Notes: generated by a model from the sequence alone, not told the origin. Shown: positions 1 through 6,558, counted from the first letter of the stretch. The stretch: 8,567 bases of DNA from Bacillota bacterium (GCA_023486985.1 JAMDEM010000048.1:1-8567), one strand, 5' to 3'. Translations and numbers: made by a program.

Positions 1-367
1 TGAAAGTTGGAATTATCCTTCTCTTTTTTAAGCTTTGTTGCTATGCGGGCAAATTTCTGATAAAGGTCGCTTGATTTGACACCCCTGCCTGAAATTATCA
101 GAGGAGTTCTTGCCTCATCTATTAAAATTGAATCAACCTCGTCAACTATGGCATAGTGAAGCTCCCTCTGGACGCACTCTTCCTTAGTGAAGACCATGTT
201 GTCCCTGAGGTAGTCAAAGCCTATTTCATTGTTGGTGGCGTAAGTTATATCAGCAAGGTATGCTTCTCTTCTGGATACCGGACGCAGGTGATTTAGACTC
301 TCATCATCAATTTCATATCCAGGGTCATATAAAAAGCCGGCATCATGCTGGATAATTCCAACTTTCA
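1..367. repeat. Inverted match: window start (1-18) with 350-367
   Basis: Bases 1-18 (TGAAAGTTGGAATTATCC) are the exact reverse complement of 350-367, both inside secA. The match ends at base 19 on the inner side and is limited by the window edge on the outer side. The two copies encode unrelated SecA residues (DNSNF versus MKVGII), so it is not a protein repeat. It most likely reflects how the contig ended. Confidence 0.85.
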
Positions 368-815
368 TTCCAAGGATATGGTATATGGGGCCCATCCAGC
401 GGGCGTCTCTTTTTGCAAGGTAATCGTTTACAGTTACAAGATGAGCGCCCCTGCCGGTCAGGGCGTTAAGATAAATGGGACAGGTGGCTACAAGAGTTTT
501 TCCTTCGCCTGTCTTCATTTCAGCGATTCTTCCCTCATGAAGGATTATGCCGCCCATTAACTGCACGTCAAAGTGCCTCAATCCTATGGTGCGTCTTGAA
601 GCTTCTCTTACCAGTGCAAAAGCTTTGGGAAGAATTTTTTCAATCTCCTCTCCGCCCTGAAGGATGTTCCTGAACTCCAGAGATTTTTCTCTTAATTGTT
701 CGTCGGTAAGCCTCTGCATCTCGGGTTCCAGAGAATTTATGAGCTGCACCGTCTTTTCCATGCGCTTTATTTCTTTTGCATTTGAATCGAAGATTCGCTT
801 TACAAGTGAAAGCAT
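1..815 (-). CDS. secA: Preprotein translocase ATPase SecA, N-terminal part (cut by window edge)
   Basis: SecA is the cytoplasmic motor that pushes unfolded preproteins through SecYEG using ATP. The ORF runs off the window at base 1, leaving 271 codons of a protein normally 800-1000 residues long. Visible landmarks are the N-terminal RHFDVQLMGG segment (80-89), Walker A MKTGEGKT (100-107), VTVNDYLAKRD (127-137), TNNEIGFDYLRDNM (194-207), and the Walker B/DEAD-like VDEVD (224-228) followed by LIDEARTPLIISG. This covers most of NBD1 and stops near the preprotein cross-linking domain. The ATG at 815-813 is preceded by AAAGGTGAT at about 8 nt spacing. Residues about 156-183 form a stretch (QHDAGFLYDPGY...HLRPVSR) roughly 18 residues longer than my recollection of the E. 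coli sequence there. It has its own promoter 312 bp from the preceding gene. Identification is certain; the C-terminal features are not visible. Confidence 0.97.
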   Translation of the reverse strand, partial: MLSLVKRIFDSNAKEIKRMEKTVQLINSLEPEMQRLTDEQLREKSLEFRNILQGGEEIEKILPKAFALVREASRRTIGLRHFDVQLMGGIILHEGRIAEMKTGEGKTLVATCPIYLNALTGRGAHLVTVNDYLAKRDARWMGPIYHILGMKVGIIQHDAGFLYDPGYEIDDESLNHLRPVSRREAYLADITYATNNEIGFDYLRDNMVFTKEECVQRELHYAIVDEVDSILIDEARTPLIISGRGVKSSDLYQKFARIATKLKKEKDNSNF

Positions 816-863
816 TAATTATTATCACCTTTCAAACTTTAAATTACCCCTTAACAAGATAAC

Positions 864-893
864 AGGGGACTCCGCCAAGTCCCCTCCGCCAAG
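864..893 (-). promoter_or_regulatory. secA leader hairpin built from a 14-bp tandem period
   Basis: An 8-bp perfect stem (AGGGGACT 864-871 with AGTCCCCT 878-885) with a 6-nt loop lies in the predicted secA leader. The plus-strand decamer CTCCGCCAAG occurs twice, at 870-879 and 884-893, exactly 14 bp apart, so the hairpin arises from a short tandem duplication. No T-tract follows on the minus strand, so it is not an intrinsic terminator. It is about 50 nt upstream of the secA start codon. A role in mRNA stability or secA control is possible but only inferred. Confidence 0.5.
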
Positions 894-911
894 ACCGTCC
901 TGCCAGATAGT

Positions 912-940
912 ATTATATCATAAGGTAAACTTGTAGCCAA
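912..940 (-). promoter_or_regulatory. Predicted sigma-70/sigma-A promoter of secA
   Basis: On the minus strand there is a -35 box TTGGCT (935-940, four of six consensus bases), a 17-bp spacer, and a perfect -10 box TATAAT (912-917). Transcription would start near 905, giving a leader of about 90 nt before the secA ATG. It lies in the only long intergenic gap, directly upstream of secA, so secA probably has its own transcript. The start point is inferred, not seen. Confidence 0.75.
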
Positions 941-987
941 TACACCGGCAAAAAGAACGAGGGGTGTTTGAGCGATATACGGACTGA

Positions 988-1087
988 GTGGCTAACAAAG
1001 CTTGGCGAAGCGGAGCGGCCGCAAAATCCACTGTCTGAGCGAAGCGAGTTTGGATTTTGCAGCGGAGCAAGCTTTAGTTTTGTCCAC
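988..1087. repeat. Bipartite palindromic element (REP/MITE-like candidate)
   Basis: A long imperfect inverted repeat lies between the propeller gene and secA. The inner arms GCAAAATCCA (1021-1030) and TGGATTTTGC (1051-1060) pair perfectly around a 20-nt loop. The outer arms AAAGCTTG (997-1004) and CAAGCTTT (1068-1075) also pair, extended by AAC/GTT after one bulge and by GTGG (988-991)/CCAC (1084-1087). The segments between the arms are GC-rich and repeat GCGAAGC (1005-1011, 1039-1045) and GCGGAGC (1010-1016, 1062-1068); d(GCGAAGC) is known as an unusually stable mini-hairpin. There is no U-tract, so it is not a classical terminator, though it could protect mRNA 3' ends. I see a single copy here, so calling it a dispersed repeat is inference. 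Confidence 0.6.
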
Positions 1088-1119
1088 GAGGGAGTACGAA
1101 AGTGAGAGCACCTCTCGTT
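1086..1119. repeat. Small hairpin just downstream of the propeller stop codon
   Basis: GAGAG (1104-1108), a CAC loop and CTCTC (1112-1116) form a perfect 5-bp stem. Alternatively ACGAG (1086-1090) pairs with CTCGT (1114-1118) around the intervening sequence. It sits 9 bp after the propeller stop and abuts the larger palindrome, so the two may be one composite 3'-end element. No T-run follows on the minus strand, so it does not look like an intrinsic terminator. Confidence 0.35.
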
Positions 1120-1127
1120 CGAAATTT

Positions 1128-2621
1128 CTATGGTTTTACTGCAATTCCAAAGGGCTTGCCGTTTGGAAGAGGTGTTGTAGTTCTTATTACCCCGTTTGTG
1201 GCAGTTTCAATTATCGAAACAGTGCCTGCGCCGTTATTACTGACGAAAACCTTGCTTCCGTCCGGCGTTATTCCTATTCCAATGGGAAGACTTCCCACCG
1301 GAATTGTTGCAGACACCCTGCTATATGCCAGGTCTATCACAGATACAGTGCTTGAACCGTTGTTTACTACATAGACTTTTGCTCCTGAAGGATGGGCCAC
1401 CAGCCTCGATGGCTGAACTCCAACCCTGATTGTTCCAACATTCTGCATGGAAGCGGTGTCAATAACACTTACGTCAGCCGATGTATAGTTGGCAGTAAGA
1501 ATCTTCCTCCCGTCTGGAGTAATCACCATCCCGGTGGGCATAGACCCTGTCTTTGCCGCACCCAGATACTGCTGTGCCGCTACATCTATTGCAATAACCT
1601 CTCCCGCTGTTGTGCTTGCCAGAGTCACATAAAGCTTTCTCCCGTCAGGTGAAAGAACAACAGCTCTTGGCTGTCCAAACTCTCCTGACCTCATTCCCGG
1701 CAGAGGAATAAGCTTTATTACACTCATAGTAGAAGTGCTTATGGCAACTACGGAAGGCACGCCAGCCATAACTGCGGCATAAAGAATTCCTTCCTTGCTT
1801 GCAGTCATATCTGTAATAACACCCGGGAGGGAAATTGCTCCCACGGCATTGTTATTTTGCAGCGTATCATAAATAATTATGCGCTGGGTATCATCGGCAA
1901 CAAAAAGCTTTGTTCCGCTTGCGCTGAAGCATATCCACGAGGGCCTGGAATTTAGATTTATATAATTAATCTTCTGAACATCATCAGGGTCAATTACCAT
2001 GATAGTATTGGGATTCACATTCACAGGAGTTACCTGCTGATAAGGATTCTGCCCCGGCGTATACTGCGGCGGAGTAGGCGGTGGATTGCCACCGAGAGCA
2101 AAAGGGTCTGCTCCTGCAGAAATTGCGCCCAGCATATTGTATGGCTCATTAGACTGCGGCTGATTCGTCATTCCGCCAGGCTGAGTAGGTCCCGCCGGGC
2201 TAATGTTCGGCATGCCGGCAAAGGCAATGTAAATCATGCCCGGTTTGATAGGACCGGTATCAATGGTTACGCCGCCCCCCGTAGTAAGAGTAAGCAAGAC
2301 CTGCAAGCCTCCGCCGTCAGGTACGACAATCTGCTTGGCAGCCATGCTGTAGCCTGCTTTACTGGCAATAATAGTATAATTACCCGGCGGTACGTCCTTG
2401 AAAACAAATCCGCCGGTGCCGTTAGTGGTGGTAGATAAATTTGTGCCCTGAATACTGACGGCAGCCCCGTCCACGGGATAAATTGCCGAGGGTATTCCCC
2501 CGCCGGCATTTTCTCTCCCTGAGTTTACAGTTCCTATGACAACGGCTCCTGCAAAAGCTTCGCGGGATAAGAAAGCAATTGCCATAATTAAAATTGAAAA
2601 TGCTATCAAAAGCCTTTTCAT
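1128..2621 (-). CDS. Secreted carboxypeptidase-regulatory-like domain plus seven-repeat YVTN beta-propeller protein
   Basis: This 497-residue protein begins with a Sec signal peptide: MKR, a hydrophobic stretch (about 4-18), and a likely cleavage after AFA (22-24). Residues about 26-112 resemble a carboxypeptidase regulatory-like/PEGA-type beta-sandwich (DGAAVSIQGT, NGTGGFVFKDVPPGNYTI, ASKAGY). A Pro/Gly/Gln/Asn-rich linker (about 113-205) follows, then seven YVTN/YncE-type repeats starting near 207, 248, 291, 342, 383, 425 and 467. Their signature is a VID strand, a VG..P turn and PDG..VYV. The last repeat is short, as expected if the N-terminal strand closes the propeller. The ATG overlaps the upstream stop in an ATGA (4 bp), with GAGAGGGG upstream, implying coupled translation. 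It should act outside the cytoplasmic membrane, probably as a binding or scaffold protein. No catalytic motif is visible and the ligand is unknown. Confidence 0.9.
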   Translation of the reverse strand: MKRLLIAFSILIMAIAFLSREAFAGAVVIGTVNSGRENAGGGIPSAIYPVDGAAVSIQGTNLSTTTNGTGGFVFKDVPPGNYTIIASKAGYSMAAKQIVVPDGGGLQVLLTLTTGGGVTIDTGPIKPGMIYIAFAGMPNISPAGPTQPGGMTNQPQSNEPYNMLGAISAGADPFALGGNPPPTPPQYTPGQNPYQQVTPVNVNPNTIMVIDPDDVQKINYINLNSRPSWICFSASGTKLFVADDTQRIIIYDTLQNNNAVGAISLPGVITDMTASKEGILYAAVMAGVPSVVAISTSTMSVIKLIPLPGMRSGEFGQPRAVVLSPDGRKLYVTLASTTAGEVIAIDVAAQQYLGAAKTGSMPTGMVITPDGRKILTANYTSADVSVIDTASMQNVGTIRVGVQPSRLVAHPSGAKVYVVNNGSSTVSVIDLAYSRVSATIPVGSLPIGIGITPDGSKVFVSNNGAGTVSIIETATNGVIRTTTPLPNGKPFGIAVKP

Positions 2622-3058
2622 GAGGGATTCCCCTCTCCTTCTTTAAAATATCTTTCAGCCAGGACTATTGCCGCATAATCATCATAAGGCTCCGGCGGCA
2701 CCTGTAAAGAAACAGGAACAAGCCTCCACAAACCCCGGGGTCTGTGATCTTTAAAATATTTTTTTCTGGCAAGCTCGGTAGAATGTTTTTCGTCAATCAC
2801 CTTTAAGGTTACAGACAATTTTTTTTCCGAATTAACCTGTTTTATAATTCCGGAAACCTGATTTTTCACATTCTTTGAAAATGTGCCGCTGCCCAGAATC
2901 ACTGCTTCCGGCAAAAACTCCAGAAGTTTTTCTTTCAATAAAACATCCAGTGCTGAAGTAGCAGTTATCCCCTTAAATAATATATAAAGGTTTTTGTTTG
3001 CAACGGCAATCCCGCATTTCTCCCTTCCGGGATCAAGAGCCAGGATTACATCTTCCAA
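2618..3058 (-). CDS. YqgF/RuvX-like RNase H-fold nuclease family protein
   Basis: At 146 residues this matches the size of YqgF/RuvX proteins (pre-16S rRNA-processing nuclease / putative Holliday junction resolvase). Three acidic positions fit the RNase H-like active site: D9 in LALDPGREKCGIAV, E90 in VIDEKHST, and D126/D127 in YDDYAAIVLAERY. The DPGR-KCG form of motif I and the PRGLWRLVP segment differ from canonical housekeeping RuvX. I recall a similar paralogue beside DUF3084 genes in Cyanobacteria and diderm Firmicutes. The start is TTG (3058-3056), chosen because GGAGG lies 7 nt upstream and the nearby ATG is out of frame and followed at once by a stop. It lies 44 bp after the DUF3084 gene and overlaps the propeller gene by 4 bp. 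The fold is well supported; whether it processes rRNA or cuts DNA is unknown. Confidence 0.85.
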   Translation of the reverse strand: MEDVILALDPGREKCGIAVANKNLYILFKGITATSALDVLLKEKLLEFLPEAVILGSGTFSKNVKNQVSGIIKQVNSEKKLSVTLKVIDEKHSTELARKKYFKDHRPRGLWRLVPVSLQVPPEPYDDYAAIVLAERYFKEGEGNPS

Positions 3059-3065
3059 AGAAATT

Positions 3066-3070
3066 CCTCC
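3066..3070 (-). promoter_or_regulatory. Shine-Dalgarno deciding a TTG start (YqgF-like gene)
   Basis: GGAGG is followed by 7 nt and then TTG at 3058. No in-frame ATG precedes the catalytic DPG motif, so this site fixes the start. Confidence 0.8.
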
Positions 3071-3102
3071 AGATTAAAAGTCGCAATTTAAACTAATTTC
3101 TT

Positions 3103-4044
3103 TCATCCCATCGGAACTAATACAAGTTCTATATCAAGCGGGTCAATCGAGTAAATATCCTTTTTTGCCTCTACCTCGACTTTTACGGATCTTCTCATTT
3201 GACTGATTCTCCATGCCGTATCCACTATATCAGACATTTTTAATTCGCTTCTTATTTCGCCTGTAACAAAATCCTGAATTATTCCTTTCTTAAGAGCTGC
3301 TGTCCTTACTTTGCTCTTCATAAGTCCGTAAAGTTCATTAAAAATAGCATCTCTGCTTTTTCTTCCGTCCACAGTAACGCTGGTTATTACCTCCCCCCGC
3401 CTGAAAACCAGCATATTCGGGCTGCTTTGAAATATTACAGGCACCTTTTCCCTTAAGAAAACATTCTGATGAGCGATAACATAAACAACCTGGTCTTCCT
3501 TGCTTTTTAAGAGTTGTTCAACTGTTTGATCGTAATTTTCATTGTTATAAAGAATTAATTTTTCATCCTGTCCAAGAAAAGGTTTCTTTAATGCCAGCAG
3601 TCTGTTATTGCTCTTTTCTATAGTTATAAGGTTAGCCTGTGCCAGTATATCATTAAGCTTTTCTTTTATGACATCCTTCGACAGTCCACCGGGTATAACT
3701 CCTGCAACAATCGGATCATGTATTAAAAAAATTATGTCCCCGATTCTTACTGTTTTAGTGGCAATATCAATTTCTTCCAGCAGTTTGTCTCTTTGCTGTC
3801 TAAGTGATTCTATTCCCTTAAGAAATTGCCGCACGTCTTTTGACATAATAGCGGCAATTCCCATAGTCAAAAGAGCAATTAAAATACCGGTAAATATTGT
3901 TATCAGGATTGAAGTGTGGCGTGGGCGCAGGTTAAAAATGCTGAGCTTGCGCCTGCCTATGTATCTCCCAAGCTGATTGCCCAGGTACGCTATGGAGCCG
4001 CCCATTAGAGCGAGGACCAGGAAAATAATTATTAATCTAAACAT
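3103..4044 (-). CDS. DUF3084 inner-membrane protein
   Basis: This 313-residue protein has the DUF3084 layout. A first membrane helix (about 3-21) is followed by the family motif region GNQLGRYIGRRKLSIFNLRP (22-41) and RHTSILIT, then a second helix (about 45-66). Next come a short coiled coil (about 72-97, LRQQRDKLLEEID) and a large soluble region to the C terminus containing GDIIFLIHDP (102-111). The start ATG has GAGGAG 6 nt upstream. It sits 16 bp after the lptF stop and is followed by the YqgF-like gene. The family has no established function that I know of. Its place in an LPS-transport operon suggests an envelope role, perhaps assisting the Lpt complex, but that is inference from context only. 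No catalytic motif is recognised. Confidence 0.88.
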   Translation of the reverse strand: MFRLIIIFLVLALMGGSIAYLGNQLGRYIGRRKLSIFNLRPRHTSILITIFTGILIALLTMGIAAIMSKDVRQFLKGIESLRQQRDKLLEEIDIATKTVRIGDIIFLIHDPIVAGVIPGGLSKDVIKEKLNDILAQANLITIEKSNNRLLALKKPFLGQDEKLILYNNENYDQTVEQLLKSKEDQVVYVIAHQNVFLREKVPVIFQSSPNMLVFRRGEVITSVTVDGRKSRDAIFNELYGLMKSKVRTAALKKGIIQDFVTGEIRSELKMSDIVDTAWRISQMRRSVKVEVEAKKDIYSIDPLDIELVLVPMG

Positions 4045-4060
4045 CCCACACTCCTCTTTG

Positions 4061-5200
4061 TCAGTGCTGACTGGCTTTAATAATCAGATAGACACCTGCT
4101 GCGCCGAAAACAATATTTGGAAGCCATGAAGCAAGCAATGGCGGAATTGAACCGCTTGACCCTGCCGCATCGCCCAGAGCCATGAAAAAATAATATAATA
4201 AAATAAAAATTATGCTTATTCCAAGCCCTATGGAGGTGCTTGCGCGGTGGGGGCGCAATCCAAGCGGCATGCCGAAAATGCCGAAAACCAGGCAGGCAAA
4301 AGGCAGAGAAGCTTTCTTGTCATAAAACAAGCTGTATGTATTTATTTCTTTCTTTGCAGCCGTCTGGTCTCCTGCGACAGACGGATTTGAGCCTTTCTCC
4401 ACCGCCTCTTTTATACCGGCAATCTTCTGGGCAAGTTGAGCCCTGCTCATTTCATCGGGATAACGCTCCCTGTCCTTGAATTCTTCAGGGTTTCCAGGAA
4501 TATCCCTCTTCATATTCTTAAAGTCTGTCTGCAGTTTCACGCTCATTGAAGGATCATCGGAGAAATCATAAATATGGCCGTTTTCAAGATACCATGTATT
4601 ATTTTCCCAATAAGCATCATCTGCGTATACCAGACGTTCCAGCCTGTCGCCCCTGAAATCCTTTATCGTTATTCCGTGGAGCTTTTTCGTCTGTGGATCA
4701 AACCTGACGGCATAAGTTATCCTCTTGATTCCGGTATCAAGTGTCTCCTGAATTGTAATATTTTCCCTTTCTCTTAATGCTTCTTTTGACATAGCTCTTT
4801 CAAGAAGAGTCCTTGAGATATAAATTGACTGTGGAGCAAGTTTGTCGTTCATAAAAAAAGCCGCAAGGCTTATAACCAGACCCAAAAAAATACCGGGAAT
4901 CACCACTCTTGAAAAACTTATACCTCCGGCTTTTATGGCAATTATTTCACTTTCTCCTGAAAGCCTTCCGAAAGACAGGAGCGCAGAAAGCAAAACAGAC
5001 ATGGGAAATGTGAAAACTAAAACATAGGGAAGCCTGCAGATAAAAAACAATCCTATCACAGATGCAGGAGTATGAAGAGGGATATTCCTGGAAACGGGGA
5101 TAATGACATCACCAGAAATATAAAGAATGGTAAAGGTCGCCACTCCAAACAAAAAAGGTCCTATCATTTCTTTTAATATGTATTTATCTATTATCTTCAT
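4061..5200 (-). CDS. lptF: LptF/LptG-family LPS export permease (single copy here)
   Basis: This is the membrane subunit of the LPS-extracting ABC transporter (YjgP/YjgQ family). It opens with the family's IIDKYILKEMIGPF and has six predicted membrane helices, about 11-34, 48-75, 98-118, 299-317, 323-344 and 354-376. A long beta-rich extracytoplasmic domain (about 120-290) separates helices 3 and 4, as in LptF/LptG. SFGRLSGESEIIAIKAGG (about 77-94) is the conserved cytoplasmic coupling region, and the RASTSIGLGISI segment near 320-331 is also typical. E. coli uses an LptF-LptG heterodimer; only one permease gene occurs here, so a homodimer or a distant partner is likely. The ATG (5200-5198) shares one base with the lptB stop. 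An in-frame GTG at 5203 with a 4-bp overlap is an alternative adding one residue. LptF versus LptG cannot be told apart. Confidence 0.93.
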   Translation of the reverse strand: MKIIDKYILKEMIGPFLFGVATFTILYISGDVIIPVSRNIPLHTPASVIGLFFICRLPYVLVFTFPMSVLLSALLSFGRLSGESEIIAIKAGGISFSRVVIPGIFLGLVISLAAFFMNDKLAPQSIYISRTLLERAMSKEALRERENITIQETLDTGIKRITYAVRFDPQTKKLHGITIKDFRGDRLERLVYADDAYWENNTWYLENGHIYDFSDDPSMSVKLQTDFKNMKRDIPGNPEEFKDRERYPDEMSRAQLAQKIAGIKEAVEKGSNPSVAGDQTAAKKEINTYSLFYDKKASLPFACLVFGIFGMPLGLRPHRASTSIGLGISIIFILLYYFFMALGDAAGSSGSIPPLLASWLPNIVFGAAGVYLIIKASQH

Positions 5201-5940
5201 CACTGGCCGTTATCTCCCAGGTCCAGCATGAACCTTTCCCCAAGATAATATTTTTTTGCAACAGGGCTTTCCGCAACTTCAATGGAAGTTCCTGACACAA
5301 GAATTTTGCCGTCTCTAACAATATAAGCTCTGTCCGTAATCGTAAGGGTTTCTCTTACATTATGGTCGGTAATCAATATTCCGATGCCTTTATTTTTAAG
5401 GTCGGATATTATGTCTTTAATGTCGGCAACTGCAATTGGATCCACGCCGGTAAAGGGTTCATCAAGTAAAAGAAAGTGAGGGCTTGTAGCCAATGCCCTG
5501 GCAATTTCCACTCTTCTTCTTTCGCCGCCTGAAAGCTGATAAGCAGGCTGTTTCCTTAATTTCTCAAGTCCAAATTCAGCCAGAAGAGGAGCAATCCTTT
5601 TTTTCCTTTCTTCTTGATGCATGCCCCGGGTTTCCCATATAAGAAGAATATTTTCTTCAACGGTAAGCCTTCTAAAGATTGACGCCTCCTGAGCCAGGTA
5701 GCCTATGCCTACCCTGGCACGAAGATGCATGGGAGTCCTCGTGATTTCCTCGCCGTCAAAAAAAATCTGGCCGTTGTTTGGCTTTACAAGGCCCACAATC
5801 ATATAAAAAGTGGTAGTCTTTCCAGCTCCGTTGGGTCCCAGAAGCCCCACCACTTCTCCCTTATTTAACTCAAGACTTAACTCGTCAACAACTCGACGTT
5901 TCTGGTAAATCTTTACCAGACTTTTAAGGACAATTTTCAA
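5200..5940 (-). CDS. lptB: LPS export ABC transporter ATP-binding protein LptB
   Basis: LptB is the cytoplasmic ATPase dimer that powers LPS extraction by LptF/G. The 246 residues carry all ABC motifs: Walker A GPNGAGKT (35-42), Q-loop Q84, signature LSGGE (136-140), Walker B FLLLDE (156-161) and H-loop H193. LptB hallmarks are ITDHNVRETL (190-199) and the C-terminal YLGERF (232-237), which separate it from LivF/LivG-type ATPases. The start is TTG at 5940-5938: the first in-frame Met otherwise lies beyond Walker A, and GAGGTGG stands 4 nt upstream. That Shine-Dalgarno overlaps the lptC stop codon (TGAGGTGG), so termination of lptC and initiation of lptB are probably coupled. The gene follows lptC directly, with no lptA between them, unlike the E. 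coli lptC-lptA-lptB order. Confidence 0.96.
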   Translation of the reverse strand: MKIVLKSLVKIYQKRRVVDELSLELNKGEVVGLLGPNGAGKTTTFYMIVGLVKPNNGQIFFDGEEITRTPMHLRARVGIGYLAQEASIFRRLTVEENILLIWETRGMHQEERKKRIAPLLAEFGLEKLRKQPAYQLSGGERRRVEIARALATSPHFLLLDEPFTGVDPIAVADIKDIISDLKNKGIGILITDHNVRETLTITDRAYIVRDGKILVSGTSIEVAESPVAKKYYLGERFMLDLGDNGQ

Positions 5941-5944
5941 TCTT

Positions 5945-5951
5945 CCACCTC
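5945..5951 (-). promoter_or_regulatory. Shine-Dalgarno deciding the TTG start of lptB
   Basis: GAGGTGG lies 4 nt before the TTG at 5940 and overlaps the TGA stop of lptC (5952-5950). This supports both the non-ATG start and translational coupling. Confidence 0.75.
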
Positions 5952-6549
5952 AAAATTTGGAAAGTTCTTTAATGACATTTTCTGATTTTTCTTTCAGATA
6001 AATTTTAACATTTCCTTTTATCTCCACCTGCCTGAGAGACGGATCTGCCTCCATGCTCTGTCCTATGATATGAGAGCCTTTTCTGACAAGCCTGACTTCA
6101 ATCATCCCGAGCAGTTTCTTTCTTTTTCCGTCCCACCTCATCTTCTTAACCGTGATTTCCTCACCTGTGGCTGCCTTTGCTGTGACGGTGCCGTCAAAGT
6201 CAATGCTTTCATCTTTCAGGTCCACATCGGCTCCTTTTGCCACAAGCCTCAAGACAGGCTTCTTTTTAGAATCAAAAAAGATGAATTTCACATCTCTTGC
6301 TCTGGCTTTCTTGGTTTTCTCATTTACCGTTATTACTTTTGCAGTCATTTCCCACTGCTTTTTGTTCTTATCCATCGAAGAAAGGTTTGTGGTGTTAAAC
6401 TCCATGCCTTCATGAGGAGTAATTGAAGGCGTGGCAGCAGCAGGATTTGGATTCACAGCAACTTCACCTTTGGGTTTCAGGCTGTAAGCCCACCAGACTG
6501 CCACAATCACTATTAATACAAGCGTTCCATAAATTATTACCCTTTTCAA
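5950..6549 (-). CDS. lptC: LPS export system periplasmic-anchor protein LptC
   Basis: LptC receives LPS from the LptB2-F/G transporter and passes it to the periplasmic bridge. This 199-residue protein has one N-terminal membrane anchor (about 4-23, VIIYGTLVLIVIVAVWWAY). A Pro/Ala-rich linker (about 31-47) is followed by a beta-rich domain (about 48-185) of LptC/OstA type, with repeating strand pattern such as WEMTAKVITVN, VKFIFFD, VDLKDESIDFDGTVTAKA and VEIKGNVKIYL. E. coli LptC is about 190 residues, so the size fits. The start is TTG (6549-6547), preceded by GGGAG at 9 nt; the first ATG (residue 49) would remove the anchor. It is followed by lptB after 9 bp. Upstream lie 70 bp with a palindrome and possible promoter. 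Sequence identity in this family is low, so the call rests on architecture and on lptB and lptF as neighbours. Confidence 0.88.
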   Translation of the reverse strand: MKRVIIYGTLVLIVIVAVWWAYSLKPKGEVAVNPNPAAATPSITPHEGMEFNTTNLSSMDKNKKQWEMTAKVITVNEKTKKARARDVKFIFFDSKKKPVLRLVAKGADVDLKDESIDFDGTVTAKAATGEEITVKKMRWDGKRKKLLGMIEVRLVRKGSHIIGQSMEADPSLRQVEIKGNVKIYLKEKSENVIKELSKF

Positions 6550-6558
6550 AAGCCTTCG

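Noticed and set aside
852..893. Leader peptide of 13 codons starting at TTG in the secA leader
   Set aside because: The frame is open from TTG (893) to TAA (852) but has no Shine-Dalgarno, and it coincides with a short tandem repeat. Not reported as a gene.
1021..1060. Intrinsic terminator after the propeller gene
   Set aside because: The 10-bp stem has a 20-nt loop and is followed by GGCCGC on the minus strand, not a U-tract, so it does not fit a Rho-independent terminator.
1002..1374. Overlapping plus-strand ORFs around the palindromic element
   Set aside because: They are antisense to the propeller gene or run through the repeat, lack a Shine-Dalgarno, and encode no recognisable motif.
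5201..5203. GTG at 5203 as the lptF start
   Set aside because: It is possible (4-bp GTGA overlap) but differs by one residue only. The ATG at 5200 with a TGATG stop-start overlap was preferred.
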